Assembly (NCBI GenBank): GCA_947396885.1 | Contig: OX377204.1 | Location: forward strand, 89,042,728 to 89,106,727 | Direction of reading: 5' to 3' | Length of the DNA stretch: 64,000 nt | Source of the DNA: Heligmosomoides polygyrus polygyrus | Lineage: Eukaryota; Nematoda; Chromadorea; Rhabditida; Heligmosomidae | Shown: positions 42,185-55,000 of the stretch, in pieces | Layout: every line of letters begins with the position of its first letter | Numbering within the stretch: the stretch's first letter is position 1 | Position numbers and translations under genes: made by a program | Notes under the pieces: generated by a model | Databases searched by the model: none | Seen by the model: the letters and a program-made list of their open reading frames with translations, nothing else | What the model was told of the DNA's origin: nothing

Positions 42185-44756
42185 TCACGTCAAGGAATTT
42201 ATTTGTGTCAATGGAAATCTCATTTGCAACAATTTTTTTAACATGACAAAATCAGCGATTTTTCTTCCCTTCTTTAGCGAAGAAAGACCAAATAGCGAAC
42301 CCCGTTGAGTACTGTTTGGAATAGAACTATAATCTACTGATAAGCACTTCATCATAAGCTTCCTAGTGGAACAATTCTGAATGCTTTCCAGAAGGTCTAT
42401 ATCTTTCTTTTTCGTTGGATTGAAGACTGATGTCCCACTTTCCACTATAGGTCTTACGTAGGTTTTGAAACCACGTATGTAAACCTCGGGAAGCTCGGAT
42501 TTCAAAGCCCTAAAGAGGTTAAAGATGCGATAATTGGCTTTTCTTACTAAGAGACTGTAATGCTTGGAAAAACACAGGTCGCTTCTTATTATATAACCAA
42601 GATCCTTAACTTCATCAGTTGCAGTTAAAATCTGACCATTAATTCGATATTCCGGAGTTTGGGCACGGTTTTTAGGACCGATCATCAGAAGATGTGTTTT
42701 CTCAATTGCGAGAGGCAACTCCCATATCTCTGCCCAGCGACGATCGCTACCTGGAGAGACATTGAATCCGCATCATTGTCAATCCTTTTGTAGATCTTAA
42801 CATCATCTGCATACATTTTACATGTTATCCCTAAATTAGTAAGACGGTCTGGAAGTTCATATGTGTACAAAAGAAACAAGATTGGAGAAAGTACTCCTCC
42901 CTGAGGGACTCCGCTTAATGCAGGAAAGATCTTGGAGTACTGGTCTTCAATCTTTACTTGGTAGGTTCTCCTAGATAAAAATTGCCGAGTCCAATTTATC
43001 ACCGTAAGATGAAGACCTATCGCTTCCATTTTCGTAACAACTTACCTATTGGAACTTTGTCAAACGCTTTTGAAAAATCAAAATATACCACATCCGTATG
43101 TTTTTTATCCTTGAAACTCCTAGACCAGTCATTTAGTGAACTGAGGACAGCAGTTTCCACAGATCTTCCTTTGAGAAAGCCAAACTGATTTTCAGACACA
43201 ATTTTGTTGTTTCGAGATGAACTAGGACGTGCTTTTCAAGGATCTTTTCAAAAACTCTCGCAAAGATTGAAGTGATGCTAACAGGCCGATAGTTCCTGGG
43301 GTCGTTAAATGGAGCCTTTTTAGAGATTGTGAAAGCATGCCTCCTTCTTTCAGGAACTTCTGCTCTAGTGTAACTAAGGTTAAATATACTTTCCAATGTA
43401 AAGGCTATATAGTAAACAACGTTCTTTATAAAAACAAGAGGGATGAAATCCGGAGAATCCGAATAAGACTTAGGCCATTTAGATAATACCTCAATTATTT
43501 CTTCTCTGTAAAACCATACAGTAGATTCCATACGTGGAAATCTTGGCAACGTCTCATCATCGTTTATTACACGTCTATCCTCACCGATTTGCCCGTTGTT
43601 GTATTCTTTTTGACATACTTCGCCTAACAAGTCTGCTTTGTCCTTTGACGAATAGACCAGTTCACCTCCTTCACTGATTAGACCAGGAATTAAGCTGTCA
43701 CTCCGAGTACGCGATCTGACAAAACCTATAAAAAGTTGTCTTGTCTTTAGAGCTAGTTACCTTCCTTTCTAAGTAAGTATTGTAACGGTGAAGGGCCTTT
43801 CCCAGTTTTGCGGAACTAACTCGTACGCAGACCAGTCTCCATCTTTGCCGGTGGAACGTGCCACATTCCAGCAGTACGAACGATGACGGTATAACCTTGT
43901 GACCAGGGTAACTTCGTTCGTCACCATTTAGTTTTTTGATACATACAGCTACAGAACATACAGTTCGATTGCATGGTGAAGGACCGCTAGCAACGTTTCG
44001 TATAGTTGGTCAACTGTTCTGCCCGAACTCATTATGCCAACCCAAACGATGCTTGTCAGGAATATCCCGATTCGATTATAATCGGCGTGTTTGAAATTTC
44101 GAACCCATCTCACTTCCTTGCTTTTATGCCCCAGGTCTAAGCAAAACGTAACTGTAGCATCGTCACTACTGCCAATGGGCGGCCCAGTTTGCACGTCGCT
44201 GACAAAGTCTCGTTTATTACAGAACACTAGATCCAAAATTGAATTCTGTCTGGTACGCGTTAACACCAACTGTAGGAAGCCACGACTTTCGAAAACCTCC
44301 TTGAAGCTCTTGCATACATTACTGCTACAGTCGACCATTAGGTCCAGAAGGTTAAAGTCTCCCAGAAGAACGGAGGTAATGTTAACTGAAGAAACATCAC
44401 TAATAGCCTTCACTAACTGATGTGAAGTTGAGGCATTGCAGTCAGGGGTTTCTGTAAACACATATGATACGAAACATGATTAGCCCATGCTTCAGGTCGC
44501 ATACTAGAATTTCATAACCATTTGGTACTGACTCTTTGAACACCTCAACATAAGAGAAGGCTTTTTTCAGCAAAAGAAGTAGACCACCTCCTCTTTTGCA
44601 AAGCCGATCACATCTGACTCCCAAGTATTGATTACTGACACTTCCAAGAAGTGGTTTTAACTCATTAAGATTACTTGGCCACGTTTCAGTAAGTACGACC
44701 AAGTCAAAATTATATAGACACAGGTTCAATACTAAGCTATTACAGTTTCTAACCAA
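42185..44756 (-). pseudogene. CR1-like endonuclease and reverse transcriptase
   Basis: Endonuclease blocks: FDLVVLTETWPSN, CKRGGGLLLLLK, LLGDFNLLDL, SILDLVFCNK, SSDDATVTFCL (44756-43949). RT blocks: NDPRNYRPVSITSIFARVFE, QFGFLKGRSVETAVL, VVYFDFSKAFDKVPIGKLL, LSGVPQGGVLSPILF, CKMYADDVKIY, then KDLGYIIRSDLCFSKHY and YVRPIVESGTSVFNP. At least four frame changes (near 43950, 43200, 43040, 42720) make it dead. Confidence 0.9.
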
Positions 44757-44795
44757 AGATCTAACATTTGTTACTAAACCTAAGCATCTAAGGAT

Positions 44796-45062
44796 TTATG
44801 CCGACGACAGCTCAATGGTTTCCGCAGGATCACCATTGCACGCTATCGAAGGTGTGCAACTAGCAACTGGGTAAGCAGTAGAAACTGGGGATGAAGCAAA
44901 CCTACCCATGCTATAAACCGAGCAGGGAGTACACTCAACACCTAAGTGGTTTAGAACCTCAACAACGAACTCAAAGTCATGAGTTGATCTTTCTGACGGT
45001 TTAGATGAAGAGGACTCTGGCACATACGAAATTACAATTGAACTTTCAATTTCGACATCCAC
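44796..45062 (-). pseudogene. CR1-like ORF1 fragment
   Basis: Contains FEFVVEVLNHLGVECTPCSV then YSMGRF, like the RNA-binding segment of ORF1 proteins in CR1-type LINEs. Truncated. Confidence 0.5.
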
Positions 45063-45274
45063 ATTTGCAGGAGCAGCGTTGAACGTAAGCTTAGGACCGG
45101 AATTTACTGCGTCTACTCTGGAGTCCTCAATGTTAGCCGATTTCTCTTACAAAGAACGGTTTTCCTCCCTCAGGAGACGAATTTTTCAAGGAGCTCCGTA
45201 TTCCTTCTGGTCACCTCCTTCATCTCCTGCCTGGTTTCTATCATTAGCTCGACGATCTGCTTGACGTGGGTCGG

Positions 45275-46000
45275 AATCTTGCCTCTGGTCATTAACCACT
45301 GTAGCTGGCTGATTTGATCCGACGCAAAATCACATATCATTATTGTCACAAATTTTTATTATCACAAAAATTAAATTTTGTTTTTTTGTTTTGTTTTTTG
45401 TGCCCAACGAGGCAGCATCTAATCAATTTAAAAACGGAAATGCGCAATACACTTTAAAGTTTGTCGCAATTTTTTATTAATTTATGGTGTAGATGCTGTT
45501 GCATAATGCACCAAATCAAGGATACACGTGTTCTTTTCTTTCTTTTTCTTTTTTTGTTTTTGTCTACAAGTAGAAAACTCCATGGAAGCAGTAATTTTAC
45601 TTTCAATCAAATAAAAATCGCGAATATGACGCAATCTCTTTGATGGCACTAAAAATAACTGTCTTTCTGCTTTTGAAACAAGTTTCAAACAAGCGTTATT
45701 CCTCTTTAGAAAAAATCTTCGCAAAATTTCAAGCAATCTCTGTGCTTACTGGTTAGGTAAATCAAAACTTCAAAGAAAGTCAAAACAAATTTTCCATTGG
45801 ACAAAAAATGCTCTCTATTTGAAGATATTCTCCATTCTTTTTTTAGAGTCTCCGGCTTACTATGGAAAGAGGTCGTTTTGGTTTGGATTTTGTCCAATTC
45901 GACGTATGTGGTATTTTTTGTCTTGGAAGTGGCATCACAGGCGTGTGTGTTACAAGGAGTTCAGCGCCGATAGCGCCAGCATGCTGCTATCTGGAAGGAT
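45275..46000. other. Upstream region of the protease gene
   Basis: T-rich tracts around 45360-45420 and 45540-45560. No gene or repeat family recognised. Confidence 0.45.
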
Positions 46001-46019
46001 CAATTGTCATCACACCGCT

Positions 46020-46025
46020 TATAAG
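46020..46025 (+). promoter_or_regulatory. TATA-like element of the protease gene
   Basis: TATAAG, 35 bases before the ATG at 46060. The paralogue at 63322 has TATAAG at 63272-63277 and both have TTTGAACTTCA just before the ATG, so the core promoter seems conserved. Confidence 0.55.
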
Positions 46026-46059
46026 ACTACTCAAGCGCGTGTTGACTTTGAACTTCATC

Positions 46060-49000
46060 ATGCGAATTGCACTCGTCGGCATTGCCGCCGTGTTTACGTC
46101 CGTTTCAGCCTACGTCATCCCTGTTCACATTGCTCAACAGTCAAATGTGAGAACAGGCGGAACCGAGGTAAGAAATTCGGTGTTTAGCCTCTTTTTTCAT
46201 TAATTAAATCTGTAAATTTCAAAATTTTGTAATTTGAGCTTTAAACTGATCCAGCGCCGTTCATCCGTCCATAAGGAACCGGGGCTCGGCCCATTAATGC
46301 TTCTGACATATTAGTCTGTGCCGTAAGTTCCCTCCGTTTTTTTCAACGATTCATTGCGGATTCTGCCGGCGTTCTCTTGCACAGCGCTGCATAGCTTTCG
46401 AAAGAGAATGATTTGCTCTATCAGGTCATGTACTACATTTCTTTTTTCATTCTGAATTTGTCAATTTTTAGGTCGTTAAAGTGAAAAGTGAAAAAGTGAA
46501 AAGTGGCCATCGCCGACAGTTCCTTCTCTCCGTTTAGTGTTAGATTTTTTGCGGAGCTTTTTGTAGCACTTGGAAAACAATGTTCTGTACTATAAGAATA
46601 CGTGTTGGTCCTATTTGCTCAATTGTCCATTATTGATTTTTAGGTCATCAAATTGGGCTGTCCGAAGGAGAAGTTTTTTCCTACAGCTCTTGCTCTTCGG
46701 AATTTTTTTTTCAGCTCGGTGTTATATGTTGGTTGAAAGAGAATGTCTTGCTCTGTGAGAGCTTGCGTCGCGTTCATTGGCTCATGCTGATTCCTGTGGA
46801 ATGTCAACAAAATGCCAAAAAGAGAAAAATCATCTTCACCAACAACTCCTTTTCCTTGTTCAGTTGTTGATTTATTTATTTAATTATTTATATGCTTTTC
46901 AATGTTTTACAATATGCGGCATCTCATTAGATCGATCCATTTGCGTTTCGTTTTCGTTCTTGTTTCTTCTTGCCAATTGCATGTTCCAAAGTTTTCTGGA
47001 ATACATCTCGCCAGGTAGATTTAGGTCGTCCCACTGTTCGTTTGGACGGCGGACACCACTCCATAATCTGACGAGACCACTTATTATCAACATTATTAGA
47101 GATCTTCCAGCAATGTCCATTTTCTTACCATGGCACAGTCGACCACATCCTTGACTTTAGTAATTCCTCGCAGCCACACGTTTTGCTTTCTATTTCGAAG
47201 ACTCACGCCAATCATCTGACGCTCCATGCGCCTTTGTGCTGCTGCAAGTTTATGCTTGGCTGACTTTAAGAGAGTCCAGGTCTCAGCTCCATACAGCATT
47301 GACGGCAATATACCCATATTAAAAAGGCGTCTCTTCCATTTTATCTCGACCGTCCTCGATGTTAAAAAGTTTGCATATCGACAGAAATCGCTCCAGCCTG
47401 CACGAATCTTACGAGCGATTTCTTTGGAGGGATCTCGAGTGAGGGAGGTATCTTTTCCCAGGTATATGATAGACTTCACATTGTCGACGTTTTTCCCTGC
47501 GGGTGATGGATATGTCAGATGTCGCGATTATTTTCGTTTTGAGGGACTTATTTTCCAACCGCAACTAACCAACTTTGATCTAGTTCATGGTTTGCAGTTC
47601 TTCCTCGGTTTTTGCAATTAGAACAACGTCGTCAGCAAAGCCAAGATTGGTGAGCCAATTTCCGTTAAGTGGTATTCTATAACCATTTCAATAAAGTTTT
47701 CGAGAAATATGCTCCAACGTAGAGGTGAATAGTTTTGGTGAAATTGTATCACCTTGGCGGACTCCACAAACAAACTCTTATTGGAACGTCTGTTCCTCCG
47801 AGACGAATTGTAGACTGCGCTTTTGAGTAGATTTCACGAAGCAGTTCTATAAGCTGATGATTCGCTAATTGTTTTTGAAGGGCCGTCCCCCCCCCCTTCA
47901 AGAACAATTAGCGAATCATCAGCTTATAGGAATGCATTCACTTCCACTGTATCAAAGGCCTTCTCATAGTCAATGAAAGCTATGAAGAGAGGTATTTGGT
48001 ATCCGGTGCATTATTCAATCAGCTGATTGAACGATGCACCGAATTCAGTTATTGATATTCGACAGAAATCAGCATGAGTCAATAAACGCGACACAAATTC
48101 TTTTTGAGCAAGACATCCTCTTCCGAAAGACATATAACACCAAGCAAAAAAGTCCATCCACAGAGCAGGAGCTGTCGGTAAAAATAAATCTTCTCCTTCG
48201 GACGTCCCACTTAGATGACCTAAAAATCAATAAAGGACAAACGAGCAAACAGGTTCAACATTCTTGTAGTACAGAACATTGTCTTCCAAATGCAATAATA
48301 TAAAAAGCTGCGCGAAAAATCTAACACTAAACGGAGAGAAGGAACTGTCGGCAATGGCCAGTTTTCACTTTTTCACTTTTCACTTTAACGACCTAAAAAT
48401 TGACAAATTCAGGATGAAAAAAGCAATATATGATTTGATAGAGCAAGTCATTCTCTTTCAAAGGCTATGCAGCGCTGTGCAAACCGCTCGTGAAATCTGC
48501 AGTGAATCGTTGAAAAAAACTGCAAGGACTTATGGGACAACCTAATACATTCATGCACAAAGTGCGCCATTAAAGAGGTTCACGCTGGTGAAACAAAATA
48601 AGGCATGATATTCACTACAATTTGGTGTGGTATAGTGTTTTGCAGCAACTGAGAAGCCTAAATACAAGGAGACTGCAACAGCAACCAAAGAAGAAGAGAA
48701 GAGGAAAATCTATCAGTTTTTGAGAACTAGGGAGAAAATAAAAAGTGGTTCCAGCTGGACCAATTCACCCAGAGCTACTTCGTCACGAACATCACCGTCG
48801 GTACACCACCGCAGTTGTTCCGAGTGATCGTCGACACCGGTTCGGCCAACTTCTGGATTCCTGACGTCTCCTGCAAGGACTGTAAGAACAAGCGATTATT
48901 TAACAGGTATGCTCAGCCACACCTATAAACCGCGTCTTTTTTACATCATTTAGCTGGTGTTTTTCAGTAAAAGCTCCACAACATACGTGCCAGATGGAGA

Positions 49001-52000
49001 GACATGGTTGAACTACGACCACTTCGGAACTTCAGAAGGATTTCTCGGAGCGGACACCATTAGAGTTGGTACTATAGTTTTGTGTGTTAGCTAATTTGTT
49101 CGTAAGCATCGACAAAGTGCTTGAGTGTTCCTTCCACCGATTACTCTATCCAATATCCCACCTTGAGTGAAAGCAAATTGCCGCAGTGGTGTTTTTGAAT
49201 GCGTTCCCGGTGGATCTCTGTGTGAAAAATTTGGAACATTTTAGCAGACTCGAGCGTGTAGTCTCACTCAAAAATCTAAATATAACGTCCATCCAAGTTG
49301 TCCCGACTAGGACGGACAATGAATAAAGGGAATTTTTTGTTGAACTCAGTGCTCATCGGGTATTTAACAAAATTTTCAATGTATTTTCCAAAAAAAAACT
49401 TCTCTATTTATGTTATGCTTCAACCTACCGAGTGATTTTGGTGGAAGAGGAGTACTGAAAGTTTACTATGGAATTGCATACTCTCACAACGCAACAGTCT
49501 CAAGACATCGAATATACAAAAAGGCAAGAACACCATTAGGTGGAAAACTGAGTCTCCGCCGTGTTTTGAATATCTGGCTTGGGTGGTATGTTTTTTTTTG
49601 CACAACGTTATATACTATTTGGAAAAATTGTTTTCTCTATCAGAAAATATGTTTCCTTTTTTTCTTTTTCTTTTCGAAAACAAATTCGCCAACAGCCAGC
49701 TTCTTCTCCCTGCTTACGTTTGAGATTTTTTGATTTTTCACAATGTTATGCATTATGTCCTCGTGTACTGCATTATGTCCTCCCGACACACCTTAAGGTC
49801 CTAAAGATTAACGAAAATCAAAACGATTGAAAAGACTCAACACACGTTTTGCAAAAAAGTCAAACTTTATCAGGAAGAAGGAACTGCCAGCAGAAGTCAC
49901 TTTTCTTTTTTGACCTTCCATTTTATTGACCTAAAAATTGACGAAACATCTGAATCAAAAGAAGAAATACACCTCCTGATAGACCAAACTCTTTTTTCAA
50001 AGAGGTTTACAGCGTCATGCACAAGCGAAATTCAGAATAAAATGTTCACAAAATGAATGGCTTAGTTTCCAACCTAATACCATAGGCGCGGTATCACGTG
50101 CTCGATTTCATGACTCGCAGAATTTTTGCATTGTTTGCATATTCAGTTACTGCTTTCTCAGTTCTGTTTTCGAAAAAGATATCTTAGACTTGTTTCAAAG
50201 TGCAAGGAGCAATTTTTGAACGTATTACGTAACTTTATGCTGTAATTCAGAAGACCATGCAAAGAGAGTTTTAGTGTCCATCAAACGAAAATCGCTGCGT
50301 GTTGGAGAAGTGCACGTACTGCATCTCTTTTTGCACCGCTTTCAAAAATTGGAAGTATTAGTTTAAAATGAATAATTTAAAAATAATTTAAAATGGGCTT
50401 AAAACCGATTTTGTAGCTGTAAGAATAATTTTTTTGACCTTTTAAATGTATTGTATTCAATGCATTGGTTAGTTGAAATAAGAATCTTTGACGAAGTCCA
50501 AAAATTCATTTTAAAAGCGTTTTTTTGTTGCTTTTTTAAAGAGCACCTAGTTCAAGTTAGAAGCTGTCCACGCCACATGAATGTGCTCAGTTTAATTTCA
50601 CAAGTGCCCAGCTTCCGTTGAAAAAAGTCGAGTTTGCTTCGAAAAGAGTCATTTTGACGAGAGATTTTTATGTTAAAGGGATTTCCGGACTTCTTCATTT
50701 AAAGTAGTGATATACAAATAACTTTTTTAAATGACATTAAGCGTTTCAATTGAAAGTCTTTTTTTTTTTAATTTCGTAAATTTTTCGTAAAAAAGCGACC
50801 AGAATATGGTCCCACCGTTGTCAAATAGAGTGATGCATGAATATTAGAGCAGAATCGAAGATGTTGTGTTGATTTGAGTGCTTTCAGCTGGCTACGGATG
50901 ACCAGGACATGGTCACTATAGAGTCGACGACCATCTTCCAAGCTGTTGAGATGCCAGAGAAAGTGGCCGCTGTAGACGGCGTGGACGGAGTGCTCGGTCT
51001 TGCCTTCCAAAGCATGGCAACCGACAACGTAATTCCACCCTTCATAAAAGGCTACAATCAGGGTAAGCGTGTTCAAAATGGGTGCCATTGTAGCTTCATT
51101 AGCCACATTGATCAGCACGTACGTTACTATTTCCTAATGATATGATTAATTATTAGCGTTCTTGAAATTTTAACGCTTTCAGTAACTGATAATTATTGCT
51201 GTTGCGATCGGAGGCCCCGCAGGCTGCGGTGAACCTCTGCGGCTGTACCGCTCAGTGTCGCTCCAAGGGCCGCGGAGGGTTCCCAGATCTTACCTAACCC
51301 CACGGGACTCCCCATGTATTGCCATAATCGCACGTATTGCCTAAACGTATTGGTGGACCTCCAGCTATCCAGACTGGCCTCCTCCCTAGGCCTCAAGCCA
51401 CCCGGCTCCTCAGCTCTCACTCCGCTCCAGGGGGACAACCCAAGCCCATGGGGAACCCACAAGGTAATACACGACATATGTATAAACATAGCCAATGCCC
51501 TTGATACAAAGGGACTCACCCGTTTCCTCCACGCGCACACTGTCTGAGCCATAACCACCACACTCCACGACCAGCAAATATCCAACAGTCCAGCCGTGAG
51601 AGTAAAGAATAGCTAGGCGTTCTCCGTGGCCATCGTAGTGAGATCCCTGACGCCGCGGGGGTGAGCATGTGCTCACTATACCCCACGGTCCTCTCCTGGC
51701 GCTCCCGTCCGTGGTGTAAGCAATGAATATGGCAAGGACGAGGCCCCGCGGTAGCCAGCCGGAGTAGGGAGCAGAGCAAAAGGTCGGCAGACTTCGTCGC
51801 GGGAGCGTGGGACGTCGAATGCGGCCACGCGCCTGTAGAGAGGTGGCGGCGCGCGCCGATCTATGGTGCTGAGTCACCTGCTTTCCCATGCTCCCAGGCA
51901 GATCGATGGCGCCTCATCGGCAAGCTACCGTGGGAAATGGCGCGCCCGGGCCGAGCGATCGCGCTCCTGCTCGCGACAATTGCTGTTCGAAATCCGAGGC

Positions 52001-55000
52001 TTCTGTATTCGTGGTCAGACTCAGACGTTCTGTTTATTGATGAATGGAAAAGTCATCTACTCAATTCTTTTAACCAATTGTGCGCTCCTTAAAAAATTGA
52101 AGCACAGTGGAAACCATTTCCAGACGCTTATTATTATATGGCTATAAATTTTAATATCGAAAAAAAGAAAATTCACCAAGCCTGTGCGAATTTATTAGAC
52201 TGAAAACTAGGCCCCAGTCGTTTTTTACATTCTATTCAAAATTCCGCTGGAAGTCTTTTGCATCGTGTTGTAAACCATCCAAAAGAGAATGATTTGCGCT
52301 AGGAGAAAGTATGTTTTCATTCTTTTTTTTTGAAATTGGCACATTTTTAGGTCAATGAATTGGAAGGTCAAATAAGAAGAAGAACCTCCGCTCACATCTC
52401 CTTGTCTCTGCTTAGGTTTGAGATATTTTGTAAAAGGTTATACACCATTCGAAACGTGATTTGTTCCATAGGAGAAGTGACTTTTTTCTTTTTTTTTAAT
52501 TTTTAGGGAATCGGAACGGATTGTTTGGAAGACTTACACTGGTTTTCTCCCAACAGCTCTTACTCTTTGGGTAATTTTTTACCCTGAGCCTGTTGACCTG
52601 AAATAAACAAAATTCACATTCTCTTCCAAATGCATACGACACTGTGCGAAAGCTGGTAAAGGTCATTTTTCTTTTTTACATCTCAAGAAGAATTTACCAA
52701 AGTCAGCATGTAAAAAATAGTTACAACACAAATTTGATAGGAGCCCTGAGAATTGAAAAATCTAAATGAATGAAAAAACTCTCCTGAAACGCTCTTGTAA
52801 GCCTTCTTTCGAACTATGCACAAAGTTGTGCAGAAGGCTAAAACTAAGCAGAGCGAAGGAGCTTACGATGAAGGTTTTAATTTTCTTTTTTTTTTGGCCC
52901 TCCTCTTTATTGACCTAGAAATGTGCAAAATCCCAATTGTGAAAAAGGTGAAACATAATTTTGCGATAGATGTAGTCATTCTCCTTCAGATAGCCATAAG
53001 TACATGCAAAGAACTTTCAATGAAAACTAGAGAAAAGTGTTTGTAAAATGGCAGGAGTACATTTTTAATCTGATTGAATTCTGCCGCGCCCGATTATAGG
53101 AGACATTGCTGAACCAGTATTCTCGATCTGGTTAGAGGAGCTATGGGAATCGTCGGACAACGGTACTGCGGGAGTCATCTATTATGGTGGTTAGTGGATA
53201 TCATGCACTACACTTTATTCCCTTCCAATTCGAAGACACCTCAGCATTATAGGGTAAAAGTATAGTACAAGGCGCGTCCAGATTCACACTGACATTCATC
53301 CGGTCATTCTTTTCTCTCATTTCAATCTGTTCCTACAGTATGTTTTCATGTTTGTCCATAAGAGGGTGGGACGGAAGAATTGACATCCGCAAATCGATAC
53401 CGAAATTGATAATTAATCCCTTTGTGGGATTCGCCACGCACTATACTTCAACTGAATCAAAGGAATGTAAAATCAATCTCAAGGAGTATTTGGTCTATAC
53501 AATGTCTTGCGGCGGGCAGCCAGTGGGCAATTTAGTGTTCTATCCCTCAGTCTAGTACAAATATATCGACCCGGAGGGATGGAAGACATGGATGGATCAA
53601 GGATAAATGATAAAGGACGGCGTTACTCAATCCCTTCTGGGATGCGCCACGCGTTCTACTTCTACGGGATGTCGTGGAGGCGACATGAATGCGTATTTGG
53701 CCATACGATGACTTGCTTTGGCCAGCCGATGAACAACTCAGCGCTCTATCCTTCCCAGACAAGTCTGGTACCAATTCACCGACCCCGGAGGGATGGAAGG
53801 CTTGGTTGGCCTGGGCGGAACCAGGAAATCCGAACCAGGAACCTGGTATCGGGTGCACGCGACAGTCGCGCCTTCTCCGACTGCGCTACACGCGCCCACA
53901 TGGATGGCCTAGAAGGAAATCCGACTAAAGAATCTGAAATCGGGTGCACGAGACAGCCAGTACCTTCCCCGACTGTGCTACCACTCGCTTCTTCACTCGT
54001 GCTTCAAATTCAAGAGCTCTCGCACTTTCATCAGCCGCAGCCAAAGTATGTTTCCTGGTTTACTACATACTTCTGTCACATATGAAGATGATAAGCAGGC
54101 ATCATGCAAACCATGGTGCTTTTCCTAAAGCTCATCAGCTAGGTGATTTCTATGCAACATCGAGGGCTACTGATTCTCGTGAGTGGTTGGTGAAAGCACT
54201 AGGGTTTTTGAAAGAAATGGTGCCAAAAATGGGTTTCAATGCTTGGCTACTGTATGTAAAACATTAAAAAACTAGAAAACATAAACCAAAAGGGATGATT
54301 TGTCACCGCCATTTCAATTCATCAGTAAGTTCCAGGTTACGACCCTGTTCACTGCAGCAGCAATCGGTCGTTCCAACCGCTTTCGTCCATTGGTTTGTTC
54401 ACTTTCACCACGGCGACCCTATATGTGAACGATGTCGAAACAATGGGAAGAAGTCAGGTAAGCGATAGTGGTGCCAGTTAGCAGATGAGGGGCAATGGAC
54501 GGACAAAATGGATGGACCTGAATGGATAAGAATCTCACGTAAAGCGTCTTTGTTTAGACAACTATTGTCAGCTCATCTCCATTCATCAAACTTCCAGCCA
54601 ACAGCTTCCTGAAGGTCTTGAAGTCCGTCAATCTACCATCCGACACTCCCCTTCCAGCCAAGGTATCGTTTAAATGGCGGCGCCTAGTATGTGAGAACTT
54701 GGATGGATCTATAGCTTTCTAGTTTGGCTTCCCGTAGACATCACGTCTTTGAATAATTGAGACTCATAATTGGGACTGCAAAGATCTCTCCCGATTCTAT
54801 CTTATAAAGGGAATGGTTACTAAAATGTTAAGCTGTCTGTACGTCTGTCTGACGTCCGTCCGCGCAAATTTATCCATCGTTCGAAGGGCTTTACAAAGTT
54901 CTGCAAAATCAACAATCAATCAATATCGATTCGGGCAAATAAGATCCCTAAGATCGACTTCTAGTGAAGAGAATTCCACTGATCTGTCAATCGTTTTGGA

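Larger units (their letters stand above)
41823..45270 (-). mobile_element. CR1-like LINE, decayed, near full length
   Basis: In 5' to 3' order on the minus strand: an ORF1-like fragment, endonuclease, reverse transcriptase, a 300-bp 3' region and the (TAAA)n tail. About 3.4 kb. The 5' end is approximate and no target duplication was found. Confidence 0.8.
46872..48043 (-). mobile_element. Truncated RTE-type LINE inside MITE A
   Basis: Flanked by TTCAGTTGTTGAT (46859-46871) and TTCAGTTATTGAT (48044-48056), a 13-bp duplication with one change. The minus strand carries RT fragments and ends in an AAATAAATAAAT-like tail at 46872. The 5' side has a near-palindrome at 48006-48040. Confidence 0.85.
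46311..48545. mobile_element. Foldback MITE A in protease intron 1, split by a LINE
   Basis: Left TTAGTCTGTGCCGTAAGTTC, right the complement ending GGGACAACCTAA, TA on both sides. The arms match the copy at 27104. Truncated LINE inserted between the arms at 46872-48043. Confidence 0.85.
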
